Positions 16,467 through 24,936 of a stretch of 64,000 bases of DNA are shown here, piece by piece (positions within the stretch are counted from its first letter, which is position 1; each line of letters starts with the position of its first letter). The position numbers and the translations under genes were made by a program. The notes beneath the pieces were generated by a model. The model was not told the DNA's origin and did not search any database. It saw nothing but the letters and a program-made list of their open reading frames with translations. The stretch comes from Streptomyces caelestis (GTDB lineage: Bacteria; Actinomycetota; Actinomycetes; Streptomycetales; Streptomycetaceae). Location: NCBI RefSeq assembly GCF_014205255.1, contig NZ_JACHNE010000001.1:5890001-5954000 (forward strand). Direction: 5' to 3'.

Positions 16467-17525
16467 ATGACCCACCAGTGGCGCGGAATCATCGAGGAGT
16501 ACCGGGACCGGCTGCCGGTATCCGACACCACGCCGGTCGTGACGCTCCGTGAGGGCGGCACGCCGCTCGTGCCCGCGCAGGTGCTCTCCGAGCGCACGGG
16601 CTGCGAGGTCCACCTCAAGGTGGAGGGCGCGAATCCGACCGGTTCCTTCAAGGACCGCGGTATGACCATGGCCATCACCAGGGCCAAGGAGAAGGGCGCG
16701 AAGGCCGTCATCTGCGCCTCCACCGGCAACACGTCGGCCTCCGCCGCCGCGTACGCCGTGCGGGCCGGGATGGTCTGTGCCGTGCTCGTGCCGCAGGGCA
16801 AGATCGCGCTCGGCAAGATGGGCCAGGCCCTCGTGCACGGCGCGAAGATCCTCCAGGTCGACGGCAACTTCGACGACTGCCTCACGCTCGCGCGCGGCCT
16901 GAGCGACAACTACCCCGTGGCGCTGGTCAATTCGGTCAACCCGGTGCGTATCGAGGGCCAGAAGACGGCCTCGTTCGAGATCGTGGACATGCTGGGCGAC
17001 GCACCCGACATCCACGTCCTGCCGGTGGGCAACGCGGGGAACATCACGGCCTATTGGAAGGGCTACAAGGAGTACGCCGCCGACGGGGTGGCCACCCGGA
17101 CCCCCCGGATGTGGGGCTTCCAGGCCTCCGGCAGCGCCCCGATCGTGCACGGCGAGATCGTCAAGGACCCGTCGACCATCGCCACCGCCATCCGCATCGG
17201 CAACCCGGCCTCGTGGCAGTACGCGCTCGCCGCGCGGGACGAGTCGGGCGGCTTCATCGACGAGGTGACGGACCGTGAGATCCTGCGCGCCTACCGGCTG
17301 TTGGCCTCGCAGGAGGGCGTCTTCGTCGAGCCCGCGTCCGCCGCGTCCGTCGCCGGCCTGCTGAAGGCCGCCGAGCAGGGCAAGGTCGACCCGGGGCAGC
17401 GGATCGTGTGCACCGTCACGGGCAACGGGCTGAAGGACCCCGACTGGGCCGTCGCCGGTGCCCCGCAGCCGGTCACCGTCCCCGTCGACTCGGCGGCCGC
17501 GGCGGAGCGCCTCGGGCTGGTCTGA
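16467..17525 (+). CDS. thrC: Threonine synthase
   Basis: A 352-residue PLP enzyme converting O-phosphohomoserine to threonine. The PLP Lys is in NPTGSFKDRGMTMA (residue about 61), with ASTGNTSASAAAYA and GNAGNITAYWKGYKE as phosphate-binding loops. The length is typical of the short class. It starts 6 bp after hom with AAGGAGAG in the end of hom, so the two are co-transcribed. Confidence 0.95.
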   Translation: MTHQWRGIIEEYRDRLPVSDTTPVVTLREGGTPLVPAQVLSERTGCEVHLKVEGANPTGSFKDRGMTMAITRAKEKGAKAVICASTGNTSASAAAYAVRAGMVCAVLVPQGKIALGKMGQALVHGAKILQVDGNFDDCLTLARGLSDNYPVALVNSVNPVRIEGQKTASFEIVDMLGDAPDIHVLPVGNAGNITAYWKGYKEYAADGVATRTPRMWGFQASGSAPIVHGEIVKDPSTIATAIRIGNPASWQYALAARDESGGFIDEVTDREILRAYRLLASQEGVFVEPASAASVAGLLKAAEQGKVDPGQRIVCTVTGNGLKDPDWAVAGAPQPVTVPVDSAAAAERLGLV

Positions 17526-17683
17526 CGTGCGCCGACGCGCCGGGCGCCGGTGTAACGCCCGACACGTTCCGGCGTAAGACGGCACCTGCCCGGGAAGTTT
17601 TCCTACGGGGGGTGCACAGGGGGCTTACGACACGCATCGTGCGCCTCCTGTGCGCCCTGTGTCGCCACAGAACCTTCCTTCGA

Positions 17684-17689
17684 TAGGCT
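17684..17689 (+). promoter_or_regulatory. Candidate -10 element upstream of thrB
   Basis: TAGGCT fits the actinobacterial TANNNT-type -10 element, with TGTCGC about 18 bases upstream as a poor -35. The 294-bp gap between thrC and thrB, unusual within this pathway, makes a separate thrB promoter plausible. Low certainty. Confidence 0.25.
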
Positions 17690-17819
17690 GTACTGAACCC
17701 GCCCGCCGCATATGCCGCGGAGCCGCGCCGTCTCCGCGGCCCCCAGGGTTCTCGTACGCCATCGAATGTCCATCCCACGTCATTCGACCATCACGCAGCT
17801 CAAGGAGAGTCATCGAGCG

Positions 17820-18749
17820 ATGGCCGGTCCAGCGTTCCGCGCCGCCGCCGTCCGGGTGCGCGTCCCCGCCACCAGCGCCAACCTCGGCCCGGGCTTCGAC
17901 GCCCTCGGCCTCGCGCTGGGGTTGTACGACGACGTGGTCGTCCGGGTGGCCGACTCCGGGCTGCACATCGACATCGCGGGTGAGGGCAGCGAGACGCTCC
18001 CGCGCGACGAGCAGCACCTTCTCGTACGTTCCCTGCGCACCGCCTTCGATCTGCTGGGCGGGCAGCCGCGCGGCCTGGAGATCGTCTGCGCCAACCGCAT
18101 TCCGCACGGCCGGGGCCTGGGCTCCTCCTCGGCCGCCATCTGCGCCGGCATCGTGGCCGCCCGTGCCGTGACCATAGGCGCCGAGGCCAAGCTCGACGAC
18201 GCCGCGCTGCTGGAGCTCGCCACCGAGATCGAGGGGCACCCCGACAACGTCGCCGCGTGTCTGCTGGGCGGCTTCACACTGTCCTGGATGGAGGGCGGCG
18301 CGGCCCGGGCGATCAGGATGGAGCCCGCCGATTCCATCGTTCCGGTGGTTTTCGTGCCCGGAAAGCCGGTACTCACCGAAACCGCCCGCGGCCTGCTCCC
18401 GCGCTCCGTGCCGCACGTCGACGCCGCCGCCAACGCGGGCCGGGCCGCCCTGCTCGTCGAGGCCATGACGCGGCGCCCCGAGCTGCTGCTGCCGGCCACC
18501 GAGGACCGCCTGCACCAGGAGTACCGCGCCCCGGCCATGCCCGAGAGCGCGGCGCTGGTGGAGCGGTTGCGGGGCGAGGGCGTCCCCGCGGTCATCTCCG
18601 GCGCCGGCCCCACGGTCATGGCGCTGGCCGACGCGGGCACCGCCGACAAGGTCCAGGCCTTGGCGGGCGCCGACTGGGCCGCGAACCGGCTGAGTCTCGA
18701 TCCGCGGGGCGCGAGCGTGCTGCCGCTCGCGACCTCCAGCGACATTTAG
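17820..18749 (+). CDS. thrB: Homoserine kinase
   Basis: A 309-residue GHMP kinase phosphorylating homoserine before ThrC. It shows VPATSANLGPGFD at the N-terminus, the ATP-binding PHGRGLGSSSAAI (residues about 96-108), EGHPDNVAA, and the C-terminal VISGAGPTVMAL loop. AAGGAGAG precedes the ATG. Unlike in many actinobacteria, it is separated from thrC by nearly 300 bp. Confidence 0.95.
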   Translation: MAGPAFRAAAVRVRVPATSANLGPGFDALGLALGLYDDVVVRVADSGLHIDIAGEGSETLPRDEQHLLVRSLRTAFDLLGGQPRGLEIVCANRIPHGRGLGSSSAAICAGIVAARAVTIGAEAKLDDAALLELATEIEGHPDNVAACLLGGFTLSWMEGGAARAIRMEPADSIVPVVFVPGKPVLTETARGLLPRSVPHVDAAANAGRAALLVEAMTRRPELLLPATEDRLHQEYRAPAMPESAALVERLRGEGVPAVISGAGPTVMALADAGTADKVQALAGADWAANRLSLDPRGASVLPLATSSDI

Positions 18750-18777
18750 AAGCGCACGGTTGCCGGATTTCGAGAGG

Positions 18778-18805
18778 GGGAATGTTTGTTGGATCCGGTA
18801 GTGTT
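18778..18805 (+). promoter_or_regulatory. SigR-like promoter of rho
   Basis: GGGAAT at 18778-18783 and GTT at 18803-18805 are separated by 19 bases. This matches the GGAAT-N18/19-GTT form used by the thiol-oxidative-stress sigma factor SigR in Streptomyces. It lies 28 bp after thrB and would give a leader of about 340 nt for rho. Similar spacing at rpmE strengthens the reading. Confidence 0.45.
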
Positions 18806-18832
18806 AATCTCAAGTCTGCACCCGACCCCACC

Positions 18833-18985
18833 ATGGCGAGGTGCCTCGTGTCCCCGTCCGGGACAGACATTCTTCCGGGAGCCCCCCAAGCCGCACTGTG
18901 TTCCGTACGTCGGACCGTACGTCGTACACGGACACTGAGCGGGGCGCAGGGCACGCTCCGGAACCGGTGCGACCACGCCGCGTGA
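18833..18985 (+). CDS. Possible leader ORF of rho
   Basis: A 50-residue frame starting with ATG (MARCLVSPSGTDILPG) inside the long rho leader. Nothing in it matches a family I know and there is no strong ribosome site. It includes an 11-bp direct repeat (CCGTACGTCGG-type, 18904-18924). Rho leaders in other bacteria carry short ORFs or structures that tune rho expression, so this 402-bp gap (18750-19151) may be regulatory. The coding claim is weak. Confidence 0.25.
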   Translation: MARCLVSPSGTDILPGAPQAALCSVRRTVRRTRTLSGAQGTLRNRCDHAA

Positions 18986-19151
18986 CACTGACACTGGGTG
19001 CCACGGCATATGGAAGCGCCATCACCAGATTCCTCCGCCGCTGAGGCGGACCACCGCCCCGGCACGGTTCACACCACACGGACCGAAGCCGGACAGCACA
19101 ACCGGTCGCCGAGCCAGACAGGCCGACGTCCGCTCCAGGGAAGGACCCTTC

Positions 19152-21206
19152 GTGAGCGACACCACCGATCTGATGGGCGCACGTGTCGAGGAGACCGCTG
19201 CCGCGCCCGCCACGGACGCCTCCGCGCCTGCCACCGGTGCCGGCTCCCGGCGGCGCCGCGGTACCGGCCTCGAGGGCATGGTGCTGGCCGAGCTGCAACA
19301 GGTCGCATCCGGCCTCGGCATCAGGGGCACCGCGCGTATGCGCAAGAGCCAGCTGATCGAGGTCATCAAGGAGGCGCAGGCGTCCGGCGGCGCCGCCCCG
19401 GCCGCGAAGGCCGAGGCCCCCGCCGAGACCAAGCCGAAGCGCCGCGCCACCTCCCGGAGCCGTACGGGGGACAACGCCGAGAAGGCGGAGAAGAAGGCGG
19501 ACGCGAAGCAGGCCCCCGAGGCCCCCGCCGAGAAGGCCGAGAAGGCCGTGGCCCAGCAGCAGATCGAGATCCCCGGCCAGCCGGCTGGGGACCCCTCCCG
19601 CGCGAGCGCAGCCGAGCGTGGGGGAGACGACGCCCCCTCCGAGCGCCGCCGTCGCCGGGCCACCGCCGACGCCGGTTCCCCGGCCGCCGCCGAGACGATC
19701 GCCGCCGAGGCGAAGAACGAGCCCAAGGGCGAGTCGCAGGCGCAGCAGCAGTCCCAGAACGACGCCAAGTCCGACGCGGGTGAGGGCGGCGAGGGCCGTC
19801 GTCGCGACCGCCGTGACCGCGGCCGGGACCGGGACCGCGACGGCGGTCGCGACCGCGACCGCCGTGGCAACAAGGGCGACGACCAGCAGGGCGGCCAGCG
19901 CGGCCAGCAGAACCAGCAGCAGGGCGGCGGCCGTCAGGACCGTGACCGTCAGCAGGACGACGACGACTTCGAGGGCGGCCGGCGTGGCCGTCGCGGGCGT
20001 TACCGCGACCGCCGTGGCCGCCGTGGCCGCGACGAGATCGCCCCCGAGCCGCAGATCGCCGAGGACGACGTCCTGATCCCCGTCGCGGGCATCCTGGACA
20101 TCCTCGACAACTACGCCTTCATCCGCACCTCCGGCTACCTGCCCGGCCCGAACGACGTGTACGTCTCCCTCGCCCAGGTCCGCAAGAACGGCCTGCGCAA
20201 GGGCGACCACATCACCGGTGCCGTCCGCCAGCCGAAGGAAGGGGAGCGGCGCGAGAAGTTCAACGCGCTGGTGCGCCTGGACTCCGTCAACGGCATGGCG
20301 CCCGAACACGGCCGTGGCCGCCCGGAGTTCAACAAGCTCACGCCGCTGTACCCGCAGGACCGGCTCCGTCTGGAGACCGACCCGGGCGTGCTGACCACCC
20401 GCATCATCGACCTCGTGTCGCCGATCGGTAAGGGCCAGCGCGGTCTGATCGTGGCCCCGCCGAAGACCGGCAAGACCATGATCATGCAGGCGATCGCCAA
20501 CGCGATCACGCACAACAACCCCGAGTGCCACCTGATGGTCGTCCTGGTCGACGAGCGTCCGGAAGAGGTCACCGACATGCAGCGGTCGGTCAAGGGCGAG
20601 GTCATCTCCTCGACCTTCGACCGCCCGGCCGAGGACCACACCACGGTCGCCGAGCTCGCCATCGAGCGCGCCAAGCGCCTGGTGGAGCTGGGCCACGACG
20701 TGGTCGTCCTGCTCGACTCGATCACGCGTCTGGGCCGTGCGTACAACCTCGCCGCCCCGGCCTCCGGCCGCATCCTGTCCGGTGGTGTCGACTCGACCGC
20801 CCTGTACCCGCCGAAGCGCTTCTTCGGTGCGGCCCGCAACATCGAGGACGGCGGCTCGCTGACCATCCTCGCCACCGCCCTGGTGGACACGGGCTCCCGC
20901 ATGGACGAGGTCATCTTCGAGGAGTTCAAGGGCACGGGCAACGCCGAGCTCAAGCTCGACCGGAAGCTCGCCGACAAGCGCATCTTCCCGGCGGTGGACG
21001 TGGACGCGTCCGGCACCCGTAAGGAAGAGATCCTGCTCGCTCCCGACGAGCTCGGCATCGTCTGGAAGCTGCGCCGGGTGCTGCACGCCCTCGACCAGCA
21101 GCAGGCGGTCGAGCTGCTTCTCGACAAGATGAAGCAGACGAAGTCGAACGCCGAGTTCCTGATGCAGATCCAGAAGACCACTCCGACGCCGGGCAACGGC
21201 GACTGA
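19152..21206 (+). CDS. rho: Transcription termination factor Rho
   Basis: A 684-residue hexameric RNA helicase. Rho_N occupies residues about 38-75 (MVLAELQQVASGLGI). An Arg/Asp/Gln/Gly-rich insertion runs from about 80 to 300, with RDRDRGR-like repeats as in other actinobacterial Rho. The RNA-binding domain spans about 305-375 (YAFIRTSGYLPG). The ATPase has P-loop APPKTGKTMI (about 437) and LLDSITRLGRAYN (about 517). The GTG start has AGGGAAGGA upstream. A dispersed palindrome is inserted in frame at 19587-19625, encoding PSRASAAERGG. A perfect hairpin follows the stop. Confidence 0.97.
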   Translation: MSDTTDLMGARVEETAAAPATDASAPATGAGSRRRRGTGLEGMVLAELQQVASGLGIRGTARMRKSQLIEVIKEAQASGGAAPAAKAEAPAETKPKRRATSRSRTGDNAEKAEKKADAKQAPEAPAEKAEKAVAQQQIEIPGQPAGDPSRASAAERGGDDAPSERRRRRATADAGSPAAAETIAAEAKNEPKGESQAQQQSQNDAKSDAGEGGEGRRRDRRDRGRDRDRDGGRDRDRRGNKGDDQQGGQRGQQNQQQGGGRQDRDRQQDDDDFEGGRRGRRGRYRDRRGRRGRDEIAPEPQIAEDDVLIPVAGILDILDNYAFIRTSGYLPGPNDVYVSLAQVRKNGLRKGDHITGAVRQPKEGERREKFNALVRLDSVNGMAPEHGRGRPEFNKLTPLYPQDRLRLETDPGVLTTRIIDLVSPIGKGQRGLIVAPPKTGKTMIMQAIANAITHNNPECHLMVVLVDERPEEVTDMQRSVKGEVISSTFDRPAEDHTTVAELAIERAKRLVELGHDVVVLLDSITRLGRAYNLAAPASGRILSGGVDSTALYPPKRFFGAARNIEDGGSLTILATALVDTGSRMDEVIFEEFKGTGNAELKLDRKLADKRIFPAVDVDASGTRKEEILLAPDELGIVWKLRRVLHALDQQQAVELLLDKMKQTKSNAEFLMQIQKTTPTPGNGD
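19587..19625. repeat. Dispersed palindrome, copy inside rho
   Basis: A GGGGA/TCCCC-type inverted element with a GCGAGCGCAGCCGAGCG centre, of a type seen many times in Streptomyces chromosomes. Its length (39 bp) keeps the rho frame open, and it falls in the tolerant low-complexity insertion. Confidence 0.55.
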
Positions 21207-21217
21207 GGTCAGCACTG

Positions 21218-21256
21218 CGCAAAGGGCCGCTCCCGTGCCGGGGGCGGCCCTTTGCG
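21218..21256 (+). terminator. Hairpin terminator after rho
   Basis: Perfect 13-bp stem CGCAAAGGGCCGC / GCGGCCCTTTGCG with a 13-base loop, 11 bp after the rho stop. It isolates rho from the downstream protease gene. Confidence 0.75.
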
Positions 21257-21317
21257 GTGTTCGCGTGCGGGTAGGATCACGCTCTCTTCGAACTTGTGAT
21301 CCCTAGGGGGGACATTC

Positions 21318-23123
21318 GTGGGTAGAACCATGCCCGGGGGCGGTCGGCACAGACGCCGGATACGTATCGCCGTTCCCGTCGCCGCGGCCGGTGTCGCCGC
21401 CGCCGTGGCCGCCGCGCTGCTGACGACGTCCGCCGGCGCGGCCACCGCACTGCCGCAGCCGACGATCAAGCCCGCCACCAGCTCACCGTCGCTCGCCGAG
21501 CTGGAGAAGCGTGTCGCCGGCGCCATGGCCGGTGACGACGTCGCCGGGAAGACGAGCAAGGCCTCGCTCAGCGCGAGCACGAACACGAGCCCGTCCACCG
21601 TCGACCCGAAGGTCATCGGCGGCAACGAGACCACCATCACCTCGGCCCCGTGGATGGCGCAGCTCCACTACTACGACGACCGGGGCACCTCCGGCACGAG
21701 CGACGACATCGGCTTCTTCTGCGGCGGCGCCGTCGTCGCGCCGACGAAGATCCTCACCGCCGCGCACTGCGTCAAGGGCTACAACTGGAACGCCAACGGC
21801 GCCATCGTCACCGGCACCGCCCAGCTGCCCTCGGCCGACGGCAGCGACCTGCACGGCGGCACCGTCACCGGTGTCTGGCGGCAGTGGAACCACCCGTCGT
21901 ACAACGCGACGACCATCGACAACGACATCGCGGTGCTCACCCTGCCCGTCCCGGTCAAGGCCACCCCGATCCGCATGACCACGTCCGGCGACACCACGTC
22001 GTACCAGGCCGGCACCAGCGCCAAGGTCTACGGCTGGGGCCGCACCAGCTCCACCAGCGACGCGATCTCCGAGACGCTGAAGACGGCCACGCTGCCCGTC
22101 CAGTCCGACACCACCTGCGCCGGTTACTACGGCAGGGACTTCGTCAAGGGCCACATGGTCTGCGCGGGCAAGCCCGCCACCGGCAGCGACACCGGCACCG
22201 TCTCCGCCTGCAACGGCGACTCCGGCGGCCCCCTGGTCGTCAACAACCGGATCGTCGGTGTCGTGTCCTGGGGTGTGACGGACTGCGTCGCGAAGGGCGC
22301 CTACAGCGTCTTCAGCAAGGTCAGTTCCTACGTCGGCGCCACCTACCCGCGTCTCGACGACACCAACGTCAACGGCGACCACAAGGCCGACCTGTGGGTG
22401 CGCAACGCCTCCACCAAGACCGGCTACTCCAAGAACTCCAACGGCACGTCGTTCGCCGCCCGCGAGTCCTGGGGCAACTGGAACGGCGTCAACGTCGTCC
22501 TGCAGACGGACTTCGACCGGGACGGCTACCAGGACCTGGTCTACCGGCGCAGCAGCGACGGGGATGTCTTCCGGACCCACTACGTGATCTCCAGCGGCAC
22601 CTGGTCCACCCAGCAGATCGCCGACAACTGGAAGACCCGCACCCGCATCATCACCCCCGGTGACGTCACCGGCGACTACCTGCCCGACCTGCTCTCGGTC
22701 GACTCCGCGGGCGTGATGTGGATCTACCCGGGCAAGGGCAACGGCACCTTCGCGCCCCGCGTGAAGGTCGGCTCCGGCTGGAACCAGTACAACTCCGTGC
22801 GCGGCCACGGCGACTTCACCGGGGACGGCAAGACCGACCTGATCGCCCGCAGCACGTCGGGCAGCTACGTCTACCTCTACAAGGGCACCGGCAAGGCCGG
22901 CTCGGGCGCTTTCTCGGCCCGCGTCAAGGTGCGCACCTGGGGCGGCTACAACGCCTTCGACGCCACCGGCGACATCACCGGCGACGGCAAGGCCGACTTC
23001 CTGGCCCGCACCCCCGGCGGCACGCTCTACCTGTACCCGGGCACCGGCAAGGCGACCAGCGAGATCTTCGCCACAAGGAAGTCCGTCGGGACCGATTTCA
23101 AGCAGTACGACATCTTCGGCTGA
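21318..23123 (+). CDS. Secreted trypsin-like serine protease with FG-GAP repeats
   Basis: A 601-residue exported protein. The first about 42 residues form a basic, then Ala-rich signal peptide. The S1 peptidase domain (residues about 98-345) has the catalytic His in LTAAHC, Asp in DNDIAVLTL and Ser in NGDSGGPLV. The C-terminal about 250 residues are FG-GAP/VCBS-like propeller repeats with DxDGD or GDxTGD loops (FDRDGYQDLVYR, GDVTGDYLPDLLS, GDFTGDGKTDLIAR, GDITGDGKADFLAR). It probably degrades protein outside the cell, with the repeats as a binding module. GTG 21318 follows a GGGGGG tract. Hairpins on both sides make it a separate unit. Confidence 0.9.
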   Translation: MGRTMPGGGRHRRRIRIAVPVAAAGVAAAVAAALLTTSAGAATALPQPTIKPATSSPSLAELEKRVAGAMAGDDVAGKTSKASLSASTNTSPSTVDPKVIGGNETTITSAPWMAQLHYYDDRGTSGTSDDIGFFCGGAVVAPTKILTAAHCVKGYNWNANGAIVTGTAQLPSADGSDLHGGTVTGVWRQWNHPSYNATTIDNDIAVLTLPVPVKATPIRMTTSGDTTSYQAGTSAKVYGWGRTSSTSDAISETLKTATLPVQSDTTCAGYYGRDFVKGHMVCAGKPATGSDTGTVSACNGDSGGPLVVNNRIVGVVSWGVTDCVAKGAYSVFSKVSSYVGATYPRLDDTNVNGDHKADLWVRNASTKTGYSKNSNGTSFAARESWGNWNGVNVVLQTDFDRDGYQDLVYRRSSDGDVFRTHYVISSGTWSTQQIADNWKTRTRIITPGDVTGDYLPDLLSVDSAGVMWIYPGKGNGTFAPRVKVGSGWNQYNSVRGHGDFTGDGKTDLIARSTSGSYVYLYKGTGKAGSGAFSARVKVRTWGGYNAFDATGDITGDGKADFLARTPGGTLYLYPGTGKATSEIFATRKSVGTDFKQYDIFG

Positions 23124-23162
23124 AACCGCAGGTGAGCGAGGTACACCTCGCTGTGACGAATA

Positions 23163-23201
23163 CGGACTGTGCCCACCGCCGCACGCGGTGGGCACAGTCC
23201 G
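23163..23201 (+). terminator. Hairpin terminator after protease gene
   Basis: Perfect 17-bp stem CGGACTGTGCCCACCGC and its complement around a 5-base loop, 39 bp after the stop. Confidence 0.8.
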
Positions 23202-23332
23202 TTGTGCAACCCTTTCCCGAGTTTCTCCGTCTGACCAGGCGGAGCGACGATGGTGCCAGGAGGAAGTCCCCGTCCGTTCACGCCTGGCATTGACCGCAGG
23301 GGGTAACCGACCGTAGACGAGCTGAGGAGCAC

Positions 23333-24469
23333 ATGTCTGCCGAGAGCACGCCGGGTCCGGGTATACCGGGCGATACCGGCATCACCGGGTCGCGCCGCCG
23401 CGCCAAGGGCCGGCGCCGCAAGCCCCGTAGGCGCCACAAGGCCGTGATGGTGACGGCCTGGACCGCTGCGGGCATCGTCGCCCTGGGCGGCGTCGGGGCG
23501 GGGTACATGTACTTCAAGCTCAACGGCAACCTCAAGAGCGTCGACATCGACCAGGCCCTCGGCACGGACCGGCCCAAGAAGGCCGACAACGGCTCGGAGA
23601 ACATCCTCGTCCTCGGCTCCGACACCCGCGCCGGCGGCAACAAGAAGCTCGGCGGCGGCACCGACGACGGCAGCGCCCGCTCCGACACGGCGATGATCGT
23701 GCACGTCTACAAGGGGCACAAGAAGGCCAGCGTGGTCTCCATCCCGCGCGACACCCTCATCGACCGGCCCGCGTGCACGGACACCAAGGGCGACGAGCAC
23801 CCCGCCGCGAACGGCGTGATGTTCAACTCGGCCTACTCCACCGGCGGGGCCGCCTGCGCCGTGAAGACCGTCGAGTCGATCACCGACCTGCGCATGGACC
23901 ACTACCTGGAGGTCGACTTCGCCGGCTTCCAGAAGCTCATCGACGACCTCGGCGGTGTCGAGGTCACCACGACCAAGAGCATCGACGACCCCGACAGCCA
24001 CCTGAAGCTGAAGGCCGGCACCCACAGACTCGACGGTGAGCAGGCCCTCGGCCTGGTCCGCACCCGCCACGGCGTCGGCGACGGCTCCGACCTGGGCCGC
24101 ATCCAGCTCCAGCAGGCCTTCATCAAGGCGCTGGTCCACCAGATCAAGGACGTCGGCGTCTTCACGAACCCCAAGAAGCTGCTCGACCTCGCGGAGACCG
24201 CGACCAAGACGGTGACGACCGACTCCGACCTCGGCTCGGTCAACAAGCTCGCGTCCTTCGCGGGCGGCCTCAAGAGCATCACCCCGTCCCAGATGCACAT
24301 GGTCACGATGCCGGTGGCCTACGACCCGGCCGACCCCAACCGGGTCCTCCTGCAGAAGAAGAAGGCCGACCAGATCTGGAAGGCCCTGGAGAACGACGAG
24401 CCGATCCCGGCGAGCGCCACGAAGGGCACGGCGACGGGTGAGGCGAAGGATGTCGTGAGCAGCCGGTAA
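23333..24469 (+). CDS. LytR-CpsA-Psr (LCP) family cell wall ligase
   Basis: A 378-residue protein. It has a very basic N-terminus (RRRAKGRRRKPRRRHK), one membrane anchor (residues about 37-58), then the LCP domain: ILVLGSDTR, RSDTAMIVHV, VVSIPRDTLID and FAGFQKLIDDLGGVEV, with catalytic-pocket Arg and Asp residues in place, and ALGLVRTRHGVGDGSDLGRIQ. LCP enzymes attach teichoic acid-like or other glycopolymers to peptidoglycan outside the membrane, using undecaprenyl carriers. The WecA-type gene downstream at 29.8 kb makes such carriers. Confidence 0.92.
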   Translation: MSAESTPGPGIPGDTGITGSRRRAKGRRRKPRRRHKAVMVTAWTAAGIVALGGVGAGYMYFKLNGNLKSVDIDQALGTDRPKKADNGSENILVLGSDTRAGGNKKLGGGTDDGSARSDTAMIVHVYKGHKKASVVSIPRDTLIDRPACTDTKGDEHPAANGVMFNSAYSTGGAACAVKTVESITDLRMDHYLEVDFAGFQKLIDDLGGVEVTTTKSIDDPDSHLKLKAGTHRLDGEQALGLVRTRHGVGDGSDLGRIQLQQAFIKALVHQIKDVGVFTNPKKLLDLAETATKTVTTDSDLGSVNKLASFAGGLKSITPSQMHMVTMPVAYDPADPNRVLLQKKKADQIWKALENDEPIPASATKGTATGEAKDVVSSR

Positions 24470-24477
24470 AGGGCGCG

Positions 24478-24504
24478 GGGAACAAACGACGGCTACCCCC
24501 GGTT
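24478..24504 (+). promoter_or_regulatory. SigR-like promoter of rpmE
   Basis: GGGAAC-N18-GTT (24478-24483 and 24502-24504), 105 bp before the rpmE start. rpmE is a known member of the SigR (thiol stress) regulon in S. coelicolor, so the motif is expected. The C at position 6 of the -35 element makes it slightly off consensus. Confidence 0.55.
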
Positions 24505-24608
24505 TTGGGGGATGGCCCCAGTCCTGGCAGACTGGTACGTCGGCCCCGGTTCACGCTCCCGCACCCCGCGGCAGCGACCCGGCGCCCTCCCGAAACCTAG
24601 GAGACACC

Positions 24609-24830
24609 TTGAAGCGCGACATCCACCCCGCGTACGTCGAGACGCAGGTCAGCTGCACCTGCGGCGCGTCGTTCACCACCCGCAGCACCATCGAGTCCGG
24701 CGCGATCCGCGCCGACGTGTGCTCCGAGTGCCACCCGTTCTACACGGGCAAGCAGAAGATCCTCGACACCGGTGGCCGCGTGGCCCGCTTCGAGGCCCGC
24801 TTCGGCAAGGCCGCCGGCTCCAAGAAGTAG
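24609..24830 (+). CDS. rpmE: Ribosomal protein L31, zinc-binding form
   Basis: A 73-residue 50S protein. It starts with TTG (MKRDIHPAYV), preceded by TAGGAGA. The zinc ligands are kept: CTCG near residue 16 and CSEC at about 38. This is the C+ form, replaced by a Cys-less paralogue under zinc limitation in Streptomyces. It has a SigR-like promoter, which fits zinc release under thiol oxidation. Confidence 0.96.
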   Translation: MKRDIHPAYVETQVSCTCGASFTTRSTIESGAIRADVCSECHPFYTGKQKILDTGGRVARFEARFGKAAGSKK

Positions 24831-24936
24831 CGAGCCCCATTTCGCCGGTCCGCGGACGCGCCCCCTCACCGGGCGCTCCGGGACCGGCGTTTTTGGTCGC
24901 CCGCCCCTTCACCCCGCCAGTACACAGGAGCCCAAG

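Noticed and set aside
13398..17585. Minus-strand open frame of about 1,400 codons opposite lysA-hom-thrC
   Set aside because: Same GC-bias artefact; the plus-strand genes have full catalytic motifs.
24478..24504. SigE-type promoter at rpmE (because of GGAAC)
   Set aside because: The downstream element at N18 is GTT, which fits SigR better than the SigE -10 pattern at about N16.
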